A stretch of DNA of 64,000 bases from Pseudomonas abieticivorans (GTDB lineage Bacteria; Pseudomonadota; Gammaproteobacteria; Pseudomonadales; Pseudomonadaceae), in contig NZ_CP094975.1 of the NCBI RefSeq assembly GCF_023509015.1, positions 5,015,501-5,079,500 on the forward strand, in the 5' to 3' direction. Position 1 is the first letter of the stretch. Each line of letters starts with the position of its first letter. This document shows positions 8,511 through 18,293 of the stretch, in pieces. The notes below the pieces were generated by a model. It saw nothing but the letters and a program-made list of their open reading frames with translations. It searched no databases and was not told the origin of the DNA. A program made the translations under genes and the position numbers.

Positions 8511-9155
8511 TTGATTAGGGTCCTAGTTGTCGATGACCATGATCTGGTCCGAACAGGCATTACGCGGATGCTCGCCGATATCGATGGGTTGCAGGTGGTC
8601 GGCCAGGCCGAATCGGGCGAGGAGGCCCTCAAGCTGGTCCGCGAATTGCGCCCGGACGTGGTCCTGATGGACGTCAAGATGCCCGGCATCGGCGGCCTGG
8701 AGGCCACCCGCAAGCTGTTGATCAGCCACCCCGACATCAAGGTGGTGGCGGTCACCGTGTGCGAAGAAGATCCCTTCCCCACGCGCCTGCTGCAAGCTGG
8801 CGCGGCGGGGTACTTGACCAAGGGCGCGGGCCTGGACGAGATGGTGCAGGCCATTCGCCTGGTATTTGCCGGGCAACGTTACATCAGCCCACAGATCGCC
8901 CAGCAATTGGCGCTCAAGTCGTTCCAGCCGCAAACCAGCAATTCGCCGTTCGAACTGTTGTCCGAACGCGAGATCCAGATTGCCCTGATGATCGTCGGCT
9001 GCCAGAAGGTGCAGGTCATTTCCGACAAGTTGTGCCTGTCGCCGAAAACCGTGAACACCTACCGCTACCGGATCTTCGAGAAACTCTCGATCGCCAGCGA
9101 CGTCGAGTTGACGCTGCTGGCGGTGCGGCACGGCATGGTTGATGCCAGCCTTTGA
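8511..9155 (+). CDS. gacA: Response regulator GacA
   Basis: Global response regulator of the GacS/GacA system, 214 residues. The receiver domain has Asp8-Asp9 in the acidic pocket and Asp54 in VLMDVKMPG as phospho-acceptor. The C-terminal LuxR-type HTH covers [14 protein letters not shown]…[17 protein letters not shown]. It starts with TTG, supported by GAGGTG upstream and by the family beginning [17 protein letters not shown]. In pseudomonads GacA activates small RNAs that titrate Rsm/CsrA proteins, controlling secondary metabolism and lifestyle. uvrC begins 2 nt after its stop, the conserved gacA-uvrC arrangement. Confidence 0.98.
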   Translation: MIRVLVVDDHDLVRTGITRMLADIDGLQVVGQAESGEEALKLVRELRPDVVLMDVKMPGIGGLEATRKLLISHPDIKVVAVTVCEEDPFPTRLLQAGAAGYLTKGAGLDEMVQAIRLVFAGQRYISPQIAQQLALKSFQPQTSNSPFELLSEREIQIALMIVGCQKVQVISDKLCLSPKTVNTYRYRIFEKLSIASDVELTLLAVRHGMVDASL

Positions 9156-9157
9156 CC

Positions 9158-10981
<1,824 letters not shown>

Positions 10982-11013
10982 AATGCCCCTTCACCTAGCA
11001 GCCAGTTGTGCCG

Positions 11014-11574
11014 ATGAATATCCCGAATCTGTTAACCGTACTTCGCGTCGCGCTCATCCCCATCTTCATTCTGCTGTTCTATTTGCCGTACGAGTGGAGC
11101 TACATGGCCGCCAGCACCGTGTTCGCGATTGCCGCGGCCACCGATTGGCTGGATGGCTACCTGGCCCGGCGCCTGGAGCAGAGCACGCCGTTCGGCGCGT
11201 TCCTGGACCCGGTCGCCGACAAGCTGATGGTGGCCGTGGCCTTGGTGCTGCTGGTGCAAGAACACCACAACCTGTGGCTGACCTTGCCGGCGGCAGTGAT
11301 CATCGGCCGCGAGATCGTGGTGTCGGCCCTGCGTGAATGGATGGCCGAACTGGGTGCGCGTGCCCAAGTAGCCGTGTCCAACCTGGGCAAATGGAAAACC
11401 GCGGCGCAGATGCTGGCGCTGGTGATCCTGCTGGCCAACCCCTCGGCCTTGAGCTTCTGGGTGCTGCTGGGCTACGCCTTGCTGCTGCTTTCGGCGGCCC
11501 TGACGCTGTGGTCGATGGTGCACTACCTGCGCGCTGCCTGGCCGCACATGAGCATCCACACGGAAAAGAAATAA
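11014..11574 (+). CDS. pgsA: CDP-diacylglycerol-glycerol-3-phosphate 3-phosphatidyltransferase
   Basis: Makes phosphatidylglycerol-phosphate from CDP-diacylglycerol and glycerol 3-phosphate in the inner membrane. The 186 residues contain the CDP-alcohol phosphatidyltransferase signature D-G-x2-A-R-x8-G-x3-D-x3-D as [10 protein letters not shown]…[10 protein letters not shown], and several membrane spans. Start [12 protein letters not shown] is typical; a GTG two codons earlier is also open. It follows uvrC by 32 nt and precedes a tRNA cluster, an order conserved in pseudomonads. Confidence 0.97.
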   Translation: MNIPNLLTVLRVALIPIFILLFYLPYEWSYMAASTVFAIAAATDWLDGYLARRLEQSTPFGAFLDPVADKLMVAVALVLLVQEHHNLWLTLPAAVIIGREIVVSALREWMAELGARAQVAVSNLGKWKTAAQMLALVILLANPSALSFWVLLGYALLLLSAALTLWSMVHYLRAAWPHMSIHTEKK

Positions 11575-11594
11575 AGTTTTTTTGAATCAAGGGG

Positions 11595-11622
11595 TTGACG
11601 TAAGTTGCCGATTCGATAGAAT
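11595..11622 (+). promoter_or_regulatory. Promoter of the tRNA-Gly/tRNA-Cys unit
   Basis: TTGACG at 11595-11600 and TAGAAT at 11617-11622 with a 16-base spacer, ending 18 nt before the tRNA-Gly 5' end. A GC-rich segment follows the -10, as expected of a growth-rate controlled stable RNA promoter. Confidence 0.65.
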
Positions 11623-11640
11623 GGCGCCCGTCAACACGAC

Positions 11641-11716
<76 letters not shown>

Positions 11717-11761
11717 GTTTAAATGCATTGAGTCGTTGCAGTTTGGTGACTTGATGTTTGG

Positions 11762-11835
11762 GGCCGAGTAGCAAAATGGTTATGCAGCGGATTGCAAATC
11801 CGCCTACGCCGGTTCGATTCCGACCTCGGCCTCCA
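11762..11835 (+). tRNA. tRNA-Cys(GCA)
   Basis: 74 nt with encoded CCA. The acceptor stem GGCCGAG pairs with CTCGGCC, discriminator base T, anticodon GCA at 11794-11796, T-arm GGTTCGATTCC. It lies 45 nt after tRNA-Gly and shares its transcript. Confidence 0.96.
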
Positions 11836-11842
11836 TCATCAG

Positions 11843-11877
11843 AAACCCCGTAGATTAACGTCTACGGGGTTTTTTGT
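11843..11877 (+). terminator. Terminator of the tRNA-Gly/tRNA-Cys transcript
   Basis: A 12-bp stem (AAACCCCGTAGA / TCTACGGGGTTT) with a 6-base loop and a following T run, 8 nt past tRNA-Cys. Confidence 0.9.
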
Positions 11878-11889
11878 TGTGCGCCAAAT

Positions 11890-12159
11890 TCATGCGCAGG
11901 TCGTCACTAGCTGGCGCGCCTGGGCAATGCCATGGTGAAGGGCCTGCGTCAGGTCATCGTGTTCGAGGTCATCGTAGTAGTTTTCCCGCAGCGGTAAGCC
12001 TGTGCTGTTGTACAGGCCGATGAACACCTGGTGAATACCCGCTCTGGATATTCGTGCCAATACATTAATATGCCGGCCGTCATCCAGTTTCTCGTCATGG
12101 GCGGCCGCGTGCAGCGTGCAGTCCGCCCATTCCCAATACTTGAACCCCCTGTGGTGCAT
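11890..12159 (-). CDS. Hypothetical protein (89 residues)
   Basis: I do not recognise this protein. It is soluble, acidic-to-neutral and rich in His and aromatic residues near the start (HHRGFKYWEWADCTLHAAAHDEK), and has the look of a small single-domain protein with a beta-strand core (HINVLARISRAGIHQVFIGLYNS). The start at 12159 follows GGGAG by seven bases; an ATG at 12183 has no ribosome site. It is the first gene of the accessory segment between tRNA-Cys and tRNA-Leu. Confidence 0.6.
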   Translation of the reverse strand: MHHRGFKYWEWADCTLHAAAHDEKLDDGRHINVLARISRAGIHQVFIGLYNSTGLPLRENYYDDLEHDDLTQALHHGIAQARQLVTTCA

Positions 12160-12331
12160 GGCGCAGCTCCCTTTTTCAGCCAAGCATGAACGTTAATCCC
12201 AGACGATCATAGTCTGAATTTTGCAGGGGCAGCGGTGTATTACGTCGGGTAATTAGATGATCACTAGTTGGGGCTTAGTTGTCCTACAAGTTTAACCGCT
12301 GGGGTTAAATGAGGGCCTGGGCCCAGCAGGG

Positions 12332-13192
12332 CTAGGGGGCGCCGAACATCATCGTCCAATAAATCCCCAGCTCGCTGCGGGTGTCGGCCGCATAGGCGGC
12401 GCCTACCTGAGTGAACATCGGGTTCATCAGGTTGGCGCAATGCCCGGGGCTGGCCAGCCAGCCGGCCATGGCCTTGTCGGGCGAACCTTGCCCGGCGGCG
12501 ATGTTTTCGCCAATTTGCCGGCCACGGTAGCCGGCGGATTTGGCACGGTCGGCCGGGGTGTCGCCATCAGGGTCGCGGTGGGCGAAGTAATTGCCGTTGG
12601 CCATTGCCCGGCTATGGCCCTGCGCCGCCGTGCCCAGGGCGGCGCTCCAGCTCAAGGGGCGGGCGGCAGCAAACGGCCGGTTGCCGCACAGGCGCGGCCT
12701 GGCGCGGGCCGCGTTAACTTCGGCCAGCAGGGTGTTGGCCGTGGCGCGGCCATTGCCCAGGCGCGTGTCGAGCAGCGGCCGCGCCAGCACCATGCGCCAC
12801 TGGTTGCCCGCACGGCTGATGCCGATGTCGGCATATTGGTTGTCCAACAAGTCTTCGCAGTATTCACTCTGAAACTGGGCAAACGCGGCTTGCGCCGAAG
12901 GTGCCCCGGTCACGCGGATGGCCTGTACGACAGCGGCCTGGTAGCCGGCGGCTTTCAAGCCATCGCGCAAGCCACCGTCGTACCCCACGGGCAGGGCCAG
13001 GTTGGGCTTTAGCGCCAGTGGCGCAAGGCCCGGATAGCCGCGCCCTTCGCAACGTTGCGGGTGGGTGCGGTAGTTGTTGATGGCGCCCGCCAACTGCCGC
13101 TCGTCGTCGGCGTGGGCTTGGGTGGCGAGCAGTGGCAGCAAGGGGATCAGGCACAGCGAAGCAAAGCGGGAGCGGCGAACATTTTGGCGCAT
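12332..13192 (-). CDS. Secreted CAP (SCP/PR1)-domain protein
   Basis: A 286-residue exported protein. The start MRQNVRRSRFASLC gives a signal peptide ending ATQAHA before DDER. The C-terminal half is a CAP domain: LLAEVNAARARPRLCG, LSWSAALGTAAQGHSRAMANGNYFAHRDPDGDTPADRA, GENIAAGQGSPDKAMAGWLASPGHCANLMNPMFTQVGAAYA. The two His (SRAMANGNYFAHR and SPGHCANL) and GENIA are the family's conserved cavity residues. The N-terminal half (about residues 30-150) is a separate domain I do not recognise. CAP proteins are extracellular with varied roles; none is specified here. Confidence 0.87.
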   Translation of the reverse strand: MRQNVRRSRFASLCLIPLLPLLATQAHADDERQLAGAINNYRTHPQRCEGRGYPGLAPLALKPNLALPVGYDGGLRDGLKAAGYQAAVVQAIRVTGAPSAQAAFAQFQSEYCEDLLDNQYADIGISRAGNQWRMVLARPLLDTRLGNGRATANTLLAEVNAARARPRLCGNRPFAAARPLSWSAALGTAAQGHSRAMANGNYFAHRDPDGDTPADRAKSAGYRGRQIGENIAAGQGSPDKAMAGWLASPGHCANLMNPMFTQVGAAYAADTRSELGIYWTMMFGAP

Positions 13193-13402
13193 GGGGCGGG
13201 CAGCTCTAAGGGGTTGACCGGTTATTGGGCGCCGGGCGGCGGCCAAAGCCGGTCTAAGACTGCGACTTTCCAAACAAGTTTCACGGCAGCGCCTATACAC
13301 AAGCGGCGTGAGATTAATGCGCCAGCGAAGGCATTTTGCTGGCCCCCTGTTTCTAATTATTTCGACAAACTCATTTTATTTCAGGTGGTTAGGAAGGCAT
13401 TG

Positions 13403-13732
13403 ATGCGCAACGTATGGATCAGGCTGATCTCGTTTTCCCTCGTGGGCATGGCCGTGTCTGCCGAGGGCAAGGAGCTGGTGGCAGGCGACCGCTATATGTG
13501 CAGCTGGGGCGCGGGTACCGCCGCCAGGGCTCAGGAGCTTAAGCTGTCGGGGGTGTCGTTGTATGCCGCCCGGCAAAAAATCCAAGCGTACAAGTTCGAC
13601 AAGCACTGGATGCGCATGATGGCCATGGGCATTACCGAGCAAACCTACGACAGCGCTTCCCGGGCCAAGCCTGCCACCGTGCGCCAGACGTTTTACGAGG
13701 GGTGCGTGAAATACAAACTCGCCCGCAAATAG
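13403..13732 (+). CDS. Small exported hypothetical protein
   Basis: A 109-residue protein of unknown function. A signal peptide is evident (MRNVWIRLISFSLVGMAVSAEG), so the mature form is about 88 residues and periplasmic. Two cysteines (CSWGAG, EGCVKY) could form a disulphide. GGAAGG stands before the ATG, supporting this start over longer upstream readings. It converges with the phosphoesterase gene, whose stop is 5 nt away. Confidence 0.68.
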   Translation: MRNVWIRLISFSLVGMAVSAEGKELVAGDRYMCSWGAGTAARAQELKLSGVSLYAARQKIQAYKFDKHWMRMMAMGITEQTYDSASRAKPATVRQTFYEGCVKYKLARK

Positions 13733-13737
13733 CCGGG

Positions 13738-14190
13738 TTACAGAGTAATCAATTGCCCTTGGGCGCCGGCATCGGTCAACCACGCCAGCGCCAGCCCCAC
13801 TGGCAAGCTGAACCGCCGGGGGCCGGCACTGCCAGGGTTGATGAACAACACTCCGTCCAGCGTTTGCAGGCTCGGTTTGTGCGAGTGCCCCGTCACCACC
13901 ACCTGGACCCCGGGCGGCAAGGTGTCGGGCACGTCCTTGCGCTCATGGGTTACCAGCAGCCCGATGCCACCCAGTGTGACCACCTCGGTGTGCGCCAAGG
14001 CCTGGGCCCAGTCCTTGTCCAGGTCGATATTGCCGTACACCACGGTCAGCGGCGCGAGTGCTCGCAACGCGTCGAGCACCTCGGGTTTGCCAATGTCGCC
14101 GGCGTGCACGATGTGCTCGCAACCTTGCAACGCGGCCAGCGCCTCGGGGCGAAGCAAGCCGTGGGTGTCGGAGATCAGGCCGATTTTCAT
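13738..14190 (-). CDS. Metallophosphoesterase, YfcE/MJ0936 type
   Basis: A compact calcineurin-like phosphodiesterase of 150 residues. Metal ligands are all visible: D8-x-H10 (LISDTHG), D32 (VHAGDIG), N-D motif YGNIDLD, H in LLVTHERK, and GHSHKP. The length and TINPGSAGPRR-like ending (FINPGSAGPRRF) match the YfcE/MJ0936 subgroup, which hydrolyses phosphodiesters with little known physiological substrate. Start MKIGLISDTHG is unambiguous. Confidence 0.9.
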   Translation of the reverse strand: MKIGLISDTHGLLRPEALAALQGCEHIVHAGDIGKPEVLDALRALAPLTVVYGNIDLDKDWAQALAHTEVVTLGGIGLLVTHERKDVPDTLPPGVQVVVTGHSHKPSLQTLDGVLFINPGSAGPRRFSLPVGLALAWLTDAGAQGQLITL

Positions 14191-14478
14191 CTCAATGCAC
14201 TCTGCCTTGCTTAGCTGCGCTGCGCATTGTCTTTCAATAATGCGTCCACCAACCCTTTCGCTGATTCACCTGTTAGGTAACGAGCGCTGGCCACCGGGAA
14301 AAGGGGGGCAGCTACGAGCGGGTCAGCGAACCGGACCAGTGCCGGCAGATCCAAGGGCTCCCCCACACGCGACTGTCGTAGCGCTTATTGTAGGCAGCAG
14401 GGTGTCGTGCCGAATGCACGACTGCCAAGCGAAGTCGGCCCGTGCAAACCTTTGGGAGTACTTCTGTGTTCACCCGCG

Positions 14479-14563
14479 GTAGGAGCGGATTTATCCGCGA
14501 AAAGAACAACGCTGTGTACCTGAATTACGGCGTTGTTCTTTTCGCGGATAAATCCGCTCCTAC
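14479..14563. repeat. Paired REP unit (85 bp)
   Basis: Two inverted 23-bp arms (GTAGGAGCGG…TCCGCGAA and its complement) around a 39-bp centre that is itself an inverted repeat (AAGAACAACGC … GCGTTGTTCTT). It lies in a non-coding gap. Confidence 0.95.
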
Positions 14564-14591
14564 AGAAGGAGGAGGGCTGTGCATATAAAAA

Positions 14592-14611
14592 AGCCCGACC
14601 TAAGCCGGGCT
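14592..14611 (-). terminator. Terminator of the glycine-zipper protein gene
   Basis: On the minus strand AGCCCG…CGGGCT forms a short stem followed by TTTTTT, 26 nt past the stop codon. Confidence 0.8.
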
Positions 14612-14636
14612 CTTCAACGCGCAACACCAGGCCGTT

Positions 14637-14984
14637 TTACTTACCGCCCAGCGCACCGCCAGCTGCGCCACCCAAGCCTGCGCCAATTGCTCCGCCGGTG
14701 CTGCCGCCCAGCTTGTTACCCAGCAACGAGCCACCCGCCGCACCCAGGCCGCCGCCTACGGCTGCCTTGGTTTTATGGCCTTTCTTGGCCGTGGCCGCGC
14801 CACCCGCCGCACCGCCAAGGCCTGCGCCCAGCGCTGCGCCCGAGCTGCCGCCCATCTTCTGGCCGATCACGTTGCCCAGCGCGCCGCCCAAACCACCACC
14901 CACGGCTGCCTGGGTGCCGCTGCCCGCCATGGCGCCTTGTGCGAACAGAACGGTCAGGGCCAGGATGGAAAGTGCTTTACGCAT
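14637..14984 (-). CDS. Exported glycine-zipper protein with internal duplication
   Basis: A 115-residue protein with a signal peptide (MRKALSILALTVLFAQGAMA) and a mature part made almost wholly of Gly and Ala. The mature part is two tandem copies of a 40-45-residue unit, each starting AAVGGGLG and ending GAGLGGAAGGA, joined by a basic hinge (ATAKKGHKTK). Glycine zippers of this kind pack in membranes or outer-membrane assemblies. Start at 14984 has GAGG eight bases upstream. Function unknown. Confidence 0.85.
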   Translation of the reverse strand: MRKALSILALTVLFAQGAMAGSGTQAAVGGGLGGALGNVIGQKMGGSSGAALGAGLGGAAGGAATAKKGHKTKAAVGGGLGAAGGSLLGNKLGGSTGGAIGAGLGGAAGGALGGK

Positions 14985-15072
14985 GTTGCGAACCTCAATG
15001 AAGGAAAAAAGTGCGCGATTGTCGCCGTTGGCCGACACGCAAGTAAACGAAATTCAGACAGCTTAGGCGGGC

Positions 15073-15318
15073 TTATTCAGCCTTTTTCCGGCTTTTGGCC
15101 TCCGCCGCCAGGCACTCCAGGGCAAACTGCTCGCAGTAGGTCATCTGGATCGCCGTGGTTTCGCCTTTCACCGTGCGTTCGCCGTCCAGGATGTAACGGA
15201 TGCGCTTGTCCGTCACGCCGATGCGCTTGGCGATCCACGAGGGCGTTTGGCCGATCTGGCTGATCAGCTTGTCGGCGTAGTCGGTAGAGGGTTTGTACAG
15301 CTCGGCGTTGGGCAACAT
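15073..15318 (-). CDS. Small HTH-containing protein
   Basis: An 81-residue protein with a helix-turn-helix in the middle (LISQIGQTPSWIAKRIGVTDKRIRYILDGE), a layout like short XRE-type or phage repressor domains: first helix, TPSWIAKRIG turn, recognition helix DKRIRYIL. The C-terminus is a charged helix (CEQFALECLAAEAKSRKKAE). Start MLPNAELYKPS is preferred to an ATG 48 nt upstream. Target unknown. Confidence 0.75.
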   Translation of the reverse strand: MLPNAELYKPSTDYADKLISQIGQTPSWIAKRIGVTDKRIRYILDGERTVKGETTAIQMTYCEQFALECLAAEAKSRKKAE

Positions 15319-15383
15319 GGCAGTTCCGGTCACAAAAGGGGGATCAAAGGCTGCAGTGTAAGCCAATGCCCGCCGGTTAACCT

Positions 15384-15515
15384 TCAGTGTTTACGTGGCA
15401 CGCGCCGGGCAGCACCCGCCGTCGCGGCCTGGCGCTTGCCCGCACGGATCATCGCCACCGCAACCACGGTGCCCAGCACGGACAGCGCGCACCAGCTCAG
15501 CAGAAAAACCCACAT
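15384..15515 (-). CDS. Small single-span membrane peptide (43 residues)
   Basis: A short gene easily missed by length cut-offs. GAGGAG stands seven bases before the ATG. Residues 2-23 form one hydrophobic membrane segment (WVFLLSWCALSVLGTVVAVAMI) followed by a basic tail (RAGKRQ…RRVPRKH), giving a likely N-out or N-in single-pass topology with the basic end in the cytoplasm. The ribosome site and composition support a real gene; no function can be given. Confidence 0.6.
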   Translation of the reverse strand: MWVFLLSWCALSVLGTVVAVAMIRAGKRQAATAGAARRVPRKH

Positions 15516-15591
15516 GGGCAGCTCCTCTTTTCCTGTGTATCAGTCACTGTATCGGCGGGCAGCCAGGCGACTTTAGTCCAGCCAGGGGAGG

Positions 15592-15622
15592 GCGCCAGGT
15601 GATTGATCTGGCGCGTTTTTTT
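15592..15622 (+). terminator. Orphan plus-strand intrinsic terminator
   Basis: GCGCCAG…CTGGCGC with a 9-base loop, followed by G and seven T. All annotated genes from 13.7 to 15.5 kb are on the minus strand, so no known plus-strand transcript ends here. It may be the 3' end of a small RNA. Confidence 0.7.
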
Positions 15623-15790
15623 CGATTGGGCTGGAAATGATTTGTCCATAAATGCGGCCTTTCTTCCTTGCGTCCAGAGGGCAGGGTGTATATATTCTTC
15701 GGCCTGCCACAGCGCGGGCCGTGCTGCCTAATCGTTATTAACGAATGCAGTACACCCGCCCCGATGTGTGCAATGCTTCACCGCGCTACC

Positions 15791-15877
15791 GCCCGAATGG
15801 CGAAACTGGTAGACGCATGGGACTTAAAATCCCCCGCTCGTAAGGGCGTGCCGGTTCGATTCCGGCTTCGGGCACCA
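15791..15877 (+). tRNA. tRNA-Leu(TAA)
   Basis: 87 nt with long variable arm and encoded CCA. The acceptor stem GCCCGAA pairs with TTCGGGC, anticodon TAA is at 15825-15827, and the T-arm has GGTTCGATTCC. Confidence 0.96.
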
Positions 15878-15913
15878 TCTTTGCTTCACAGGCCTTACCA
15901 AGCCTGCTCAGAA

Positions 15914-15945
15914 AACCCCACCCGCCCAACGCTCGTGGGGTTTTT
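15914..15945 (+). terminator. tRNA-Leu terminator
   Basis: AACCCCA…TGGGGTT stem with a T-rich tail, 36 nt after the CCA end. Confidence 0.85.
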
Positions 15946-16130
15946 CTTTATTCACGCATCAATACCCAGCCATTAGCAGGGTAGTCCAACGACACCTGGA
16001 TTGACACGCACGCCAGATCCAAAGACTATCCCCCCATGACTATCAACTGCCGCGTAAGCATGATGCGCCCTTCGATGACCCCTTTCGGCGGGCCATAGGT
16101 GATGCGCGCGTAGTTAACATCAGCATCAAT

Positions 16131-16163
16131 AAAGGCCCCGCCAGCAATGGATGGGGCTTTTTC
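16131..16163 (+). terminator. Terminator-like hairpin before the GNAT gene
   Basis: GCCCC…GGGGC stem with flanking A-rich and T-rich tracts that could work on both strands. No gene is known to end immediately before it on the plus strand other than tRNA-Leu. Confidence 0.55.
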
Positions 16164-16202
16164 ATTCTCCGTCCATCAATGGCCCTTGTCAGGAGAGTGG
16201 AC

Positions 16203-16679
16203 ATGTTGCACATCCGCCGAGCCACGCGCAGCGATGCCCGGGCCGCCTTCGATATCCGCTTGCACGCCATACGGCAGCAGTGCAAGGCTGTTTACACCGA
16301 TGCGCAGGTGATGGCGTGGACGTGCGTGCCGCTCACGGAAAAGTACCGGGCCTGGGTGGCGAAGGACTACTACGTGGCGTGCGTGAGCGATCGCCCCGTG
16401 GCGACTGGGGTGATCAACCTTGATAGCGGTGAGCTGGAGGCCATCTTCGTGCTGCCGGGGTTCATGGGGCAGGGCATCGGTAAAAAGATGATTCATTTCC
16501 TTGAGCAGTTGGCACGCGAGGCCGGGCTGGCGCAAGTCCATCTTGAAGCCACGCTCAATGCCCAGGCGTTTTATCAGCGCTGTGGTTTCACGGCAGGCGC
16601 GCAGGCGATTTATCACTCGCCGTCCGGGCTCCAATTGGCCTGCGTGCCCATGCGCAAGCAGTTGGTAGACGGGGCTTGA
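16203..16679 (+). CDS. GNAT-family N-acetyltransferase
   Basis: A 158-residue acetyltransferase. The family core reads ELEAIFVLPGFMGQGIGKKMIHFLEQLAREAG (acetyl-CoA loop G-Q-G-I-G-K) then VHLEATLNAQAFYQRCGF, which is motif B. The start MLHIRRATRSDA is preceded by CAGGAGA and matches the usual N-terminal strand; an ATG at 16179 is out of context. The substrate is unknown. It stands alone next to tRNA-Leu. Confidence 0.9.
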   Translation: MLHIRRATRSDARAAFDIRLHAIRQQCKAVYTDAQVMAWTCVPLTEKYRAWVAKDYYVACVSDRPVATGVINLDSGELEAIFVLPGFMGQGIGKKMIHFLEQLAREAGLAQVHLEATLNAQAFYQRCGFTAGAQAIYHSPSGLQLACVPMRKQLVDGA

Positions 16680-16765
16680 AGGCTGGCCGCATTTTGACTG
16701 CGTAGTCCCAATGCCATGGCCGAGCAGCTTCGCAAACAATGACGTGCCTTGGCCGCGCCAATCCC

Positions 16766-17179
16766 TCAGCGCCCATCCACCGAATAGCGCCCTGGCCCCG
16801 ACACTACCAGCAACAATAATCCGCCAATAATGCTCACATTCTTCAAGAAGTTGATCTGGTTGGTCGCCCGCTCCGGGTCCACCATGTGCCAGAAGGGGTG
16901 GCCGATCAGCGCCGTGCCCAGCACGAACAGCGCAAACAGCAGCGCCAACGGGCGGGTATAGAAACCGGCGATGATCATGATGCCGGCAAAGAACTCCATG
17001 AAGATGGCGATGCCGGTCGCAACCTCGGGCACCGGTGCACCCAGGGAGCCCATGTAGGCGACGGTGCCGGAGAAGTGCGTGAGTTTGGCCCAGCCGCTGA
17101 TGACGAACAGGATCATCAGCAGGATGCGGGCCACCAGGATGAATTCGTTGCGTTGGTTGTCCAGCAGGTTGTAGCGCAT
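16766..17179 (-). CDS. DoxX-family membrane protein
   Basis: A 137-residue inner-membrane protein of the DoxX/DUF417-like family with four hydrophobic segments (about residues 15-35, 50-70, 75-97, 112-130). The family pattern ARILLMILFVISGWAKLTHFSG near the start and HPFWH before the last span are diagnostic. DoxX proteins are linked to redox stress or quinone-related chemistry in some bacteria, but no specific role is evident here. Monocistronic. Confidence 0.87.
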   Translation of the reverse strand: MRYNLLDNQRNEFILVARILLMILFVISGWAKLTHFSGTVAYMGSLGAPVPEVATGIAIFMEFFAGIMIIAGFYTRPLALLFALFVLGTALIGHPFWHMVDPERATNQINFLKNVSIIGGLLLLVVSGPGRYSVDGR

Positions 17180-17411
17180 GTCGATGCCCCTGGGGATCTA
17201 TCGAGGTGTTGTAGGGTTAACATTAGCAGCACTTTGCCATGTTGCCGTGCGGGATAGGGTGCGTCGGAAAAGGCTGAAAAGACCCTAAAAAATCGCCCTG
17301 CGGTTCATGAGTTTTTTCCCGAAACCCTCTATTATTCATTCAGCCTTGCGCGTTCGTGCAGGGCCTGCTCCAGAGCCCTGCCGCCACCGTTTCGTTTCAA
17401 GGACTGAAACC

Positions 17412-18156
17412 ATGCGTCCAACCCTTTCACTGGCCTGCGCCGCCCTCTGTACCTGCTCGCCCTTGGCCAGCGGGGCAGACAACGACCCCTACGATCGCCT
17501 GCCCACGACCCAGGGCTATCGTGAAATCTCCATTTTCGATATTCCGCTCAAGCAGCAAGACGACCTGGGGCGTGCCATGCACCGAAGCGTTGCCGCTGCG
17601 GGCAGGGGCGCAGCCGGTGTCGGCGGTGGCGGCGCAAGACCGTGCGCGCATCGAGCAGAACCTGCGCAAGCTCAGGAAGCCCAGCAACTATGTACAAGAT
17701 GTGTACAGCGCAAGCATGGCCGAACGTTTGCTGTCGATGCGCGCCGAAAAGGCCGCCAGCAAGGTGGCGCCCGGCACGGCTGGGTTGTATGCGCCGGTAC
17801 GGTTGAAAACCACGGGCCCGTGCCAATTGCAGGAATCGTTTTCCATGGGGGTGTTCACCGCCGAAGGCATGAACGGCTTCAAGCAATACCTCAGTTGCCC
17901 GGGCGGCGACCTGGTATTGCAGGACATGGTGCTCAAGGGCGTGAGCCTGACCACCATCAAGGAGTTGGCCAATGCGCAGGTGGCCGGGCACAGCGCGCTC
18001 ATTTATGGCATGCGCGATGCGCAGGGCAACAGTTTCACGCGCCTGACCTGGGTGTCTAACAACACCCACCACCTGGCCGACAAGGCTGGCACCGGGCCTA
18101 AGGTGCGTGATTGGCTGGTCGGCTATGGCAAGGAACTGGTCGCTCAGGGGCGATAA
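17412..18156 (+). pseudogene. Exported protein gene with a single-base frameshift
   Basis: The start at 17412 (AGGA upstream) encodes a signal peptide (MRPTLSLACAALCTCSPLASG) and a mature beginning (DNDPYDRLPTTQGYREI…DDLGRAMH). After about 17580 the protein-like sequence continues in the +1 frame (EALPLRAGAQPVSAVAAQDRARIEQNL … to the stop at 18156). Removing one C of the CC at 17582-17583 restores one 247-residue ORF. The protein is not recognised; it has two cysteines in GPCQLQ and LSCPGG. It is either a real lesion or a sequencing error. Confidence 0.75.
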
Positions 18157-18293
18157 AAAGCCGCGTCGGTAGGGAGCACATTTTTGTTAAAGTGTTGTCC
18201 AACTTTTCAACTGTCTATTTGGATCACCCGCGGATAACCACCCGCTGCGTCGGCAAGCCCAGTGTTTTGTCCTCGCGAACAAGGAGAGCGTCT

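Larger units (their letters stand above)
14191..14636. other. 446-bp gap between phosphoesterase and glycine-zipper genes
   Basis: Contains no convincing gene. The right third holds a paired REP unit (14479-14563) and the terminator of the glycine-zipper gene; the left two thirds (14191-14478) shows no clear promoter or ORF with protein-like composition. Confidence 0.5.
15878..16202. other. Gap between tRNA-Leu and the next gene (325 bp)
   Basis: Holds the tRNA-Leu terminator (15914-15945) and a second terminator (16131-16163). On the minus strand codons from about 16155 down to a TAG at 16026 read as protein-like sequence (…DADVNYARITYGPPKGVIEG…) with no plausible start, possibly a C-terminal gene fragment. 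Confidence 0.4.

Noticed and set aside
14479..14563. CRISPR-like array from the repeated palindromes
   Set aside because: The repeats are inverted pairs at scattered sites, not regularly spaced direct repeats; they are REP elements.
17412..18156. Programmed frameshifting to explain the split gene
   Set aside because: The site (CACCG) is not a slippery sequence and there is no evident stimulating structure; a one-base lesion is simpler.
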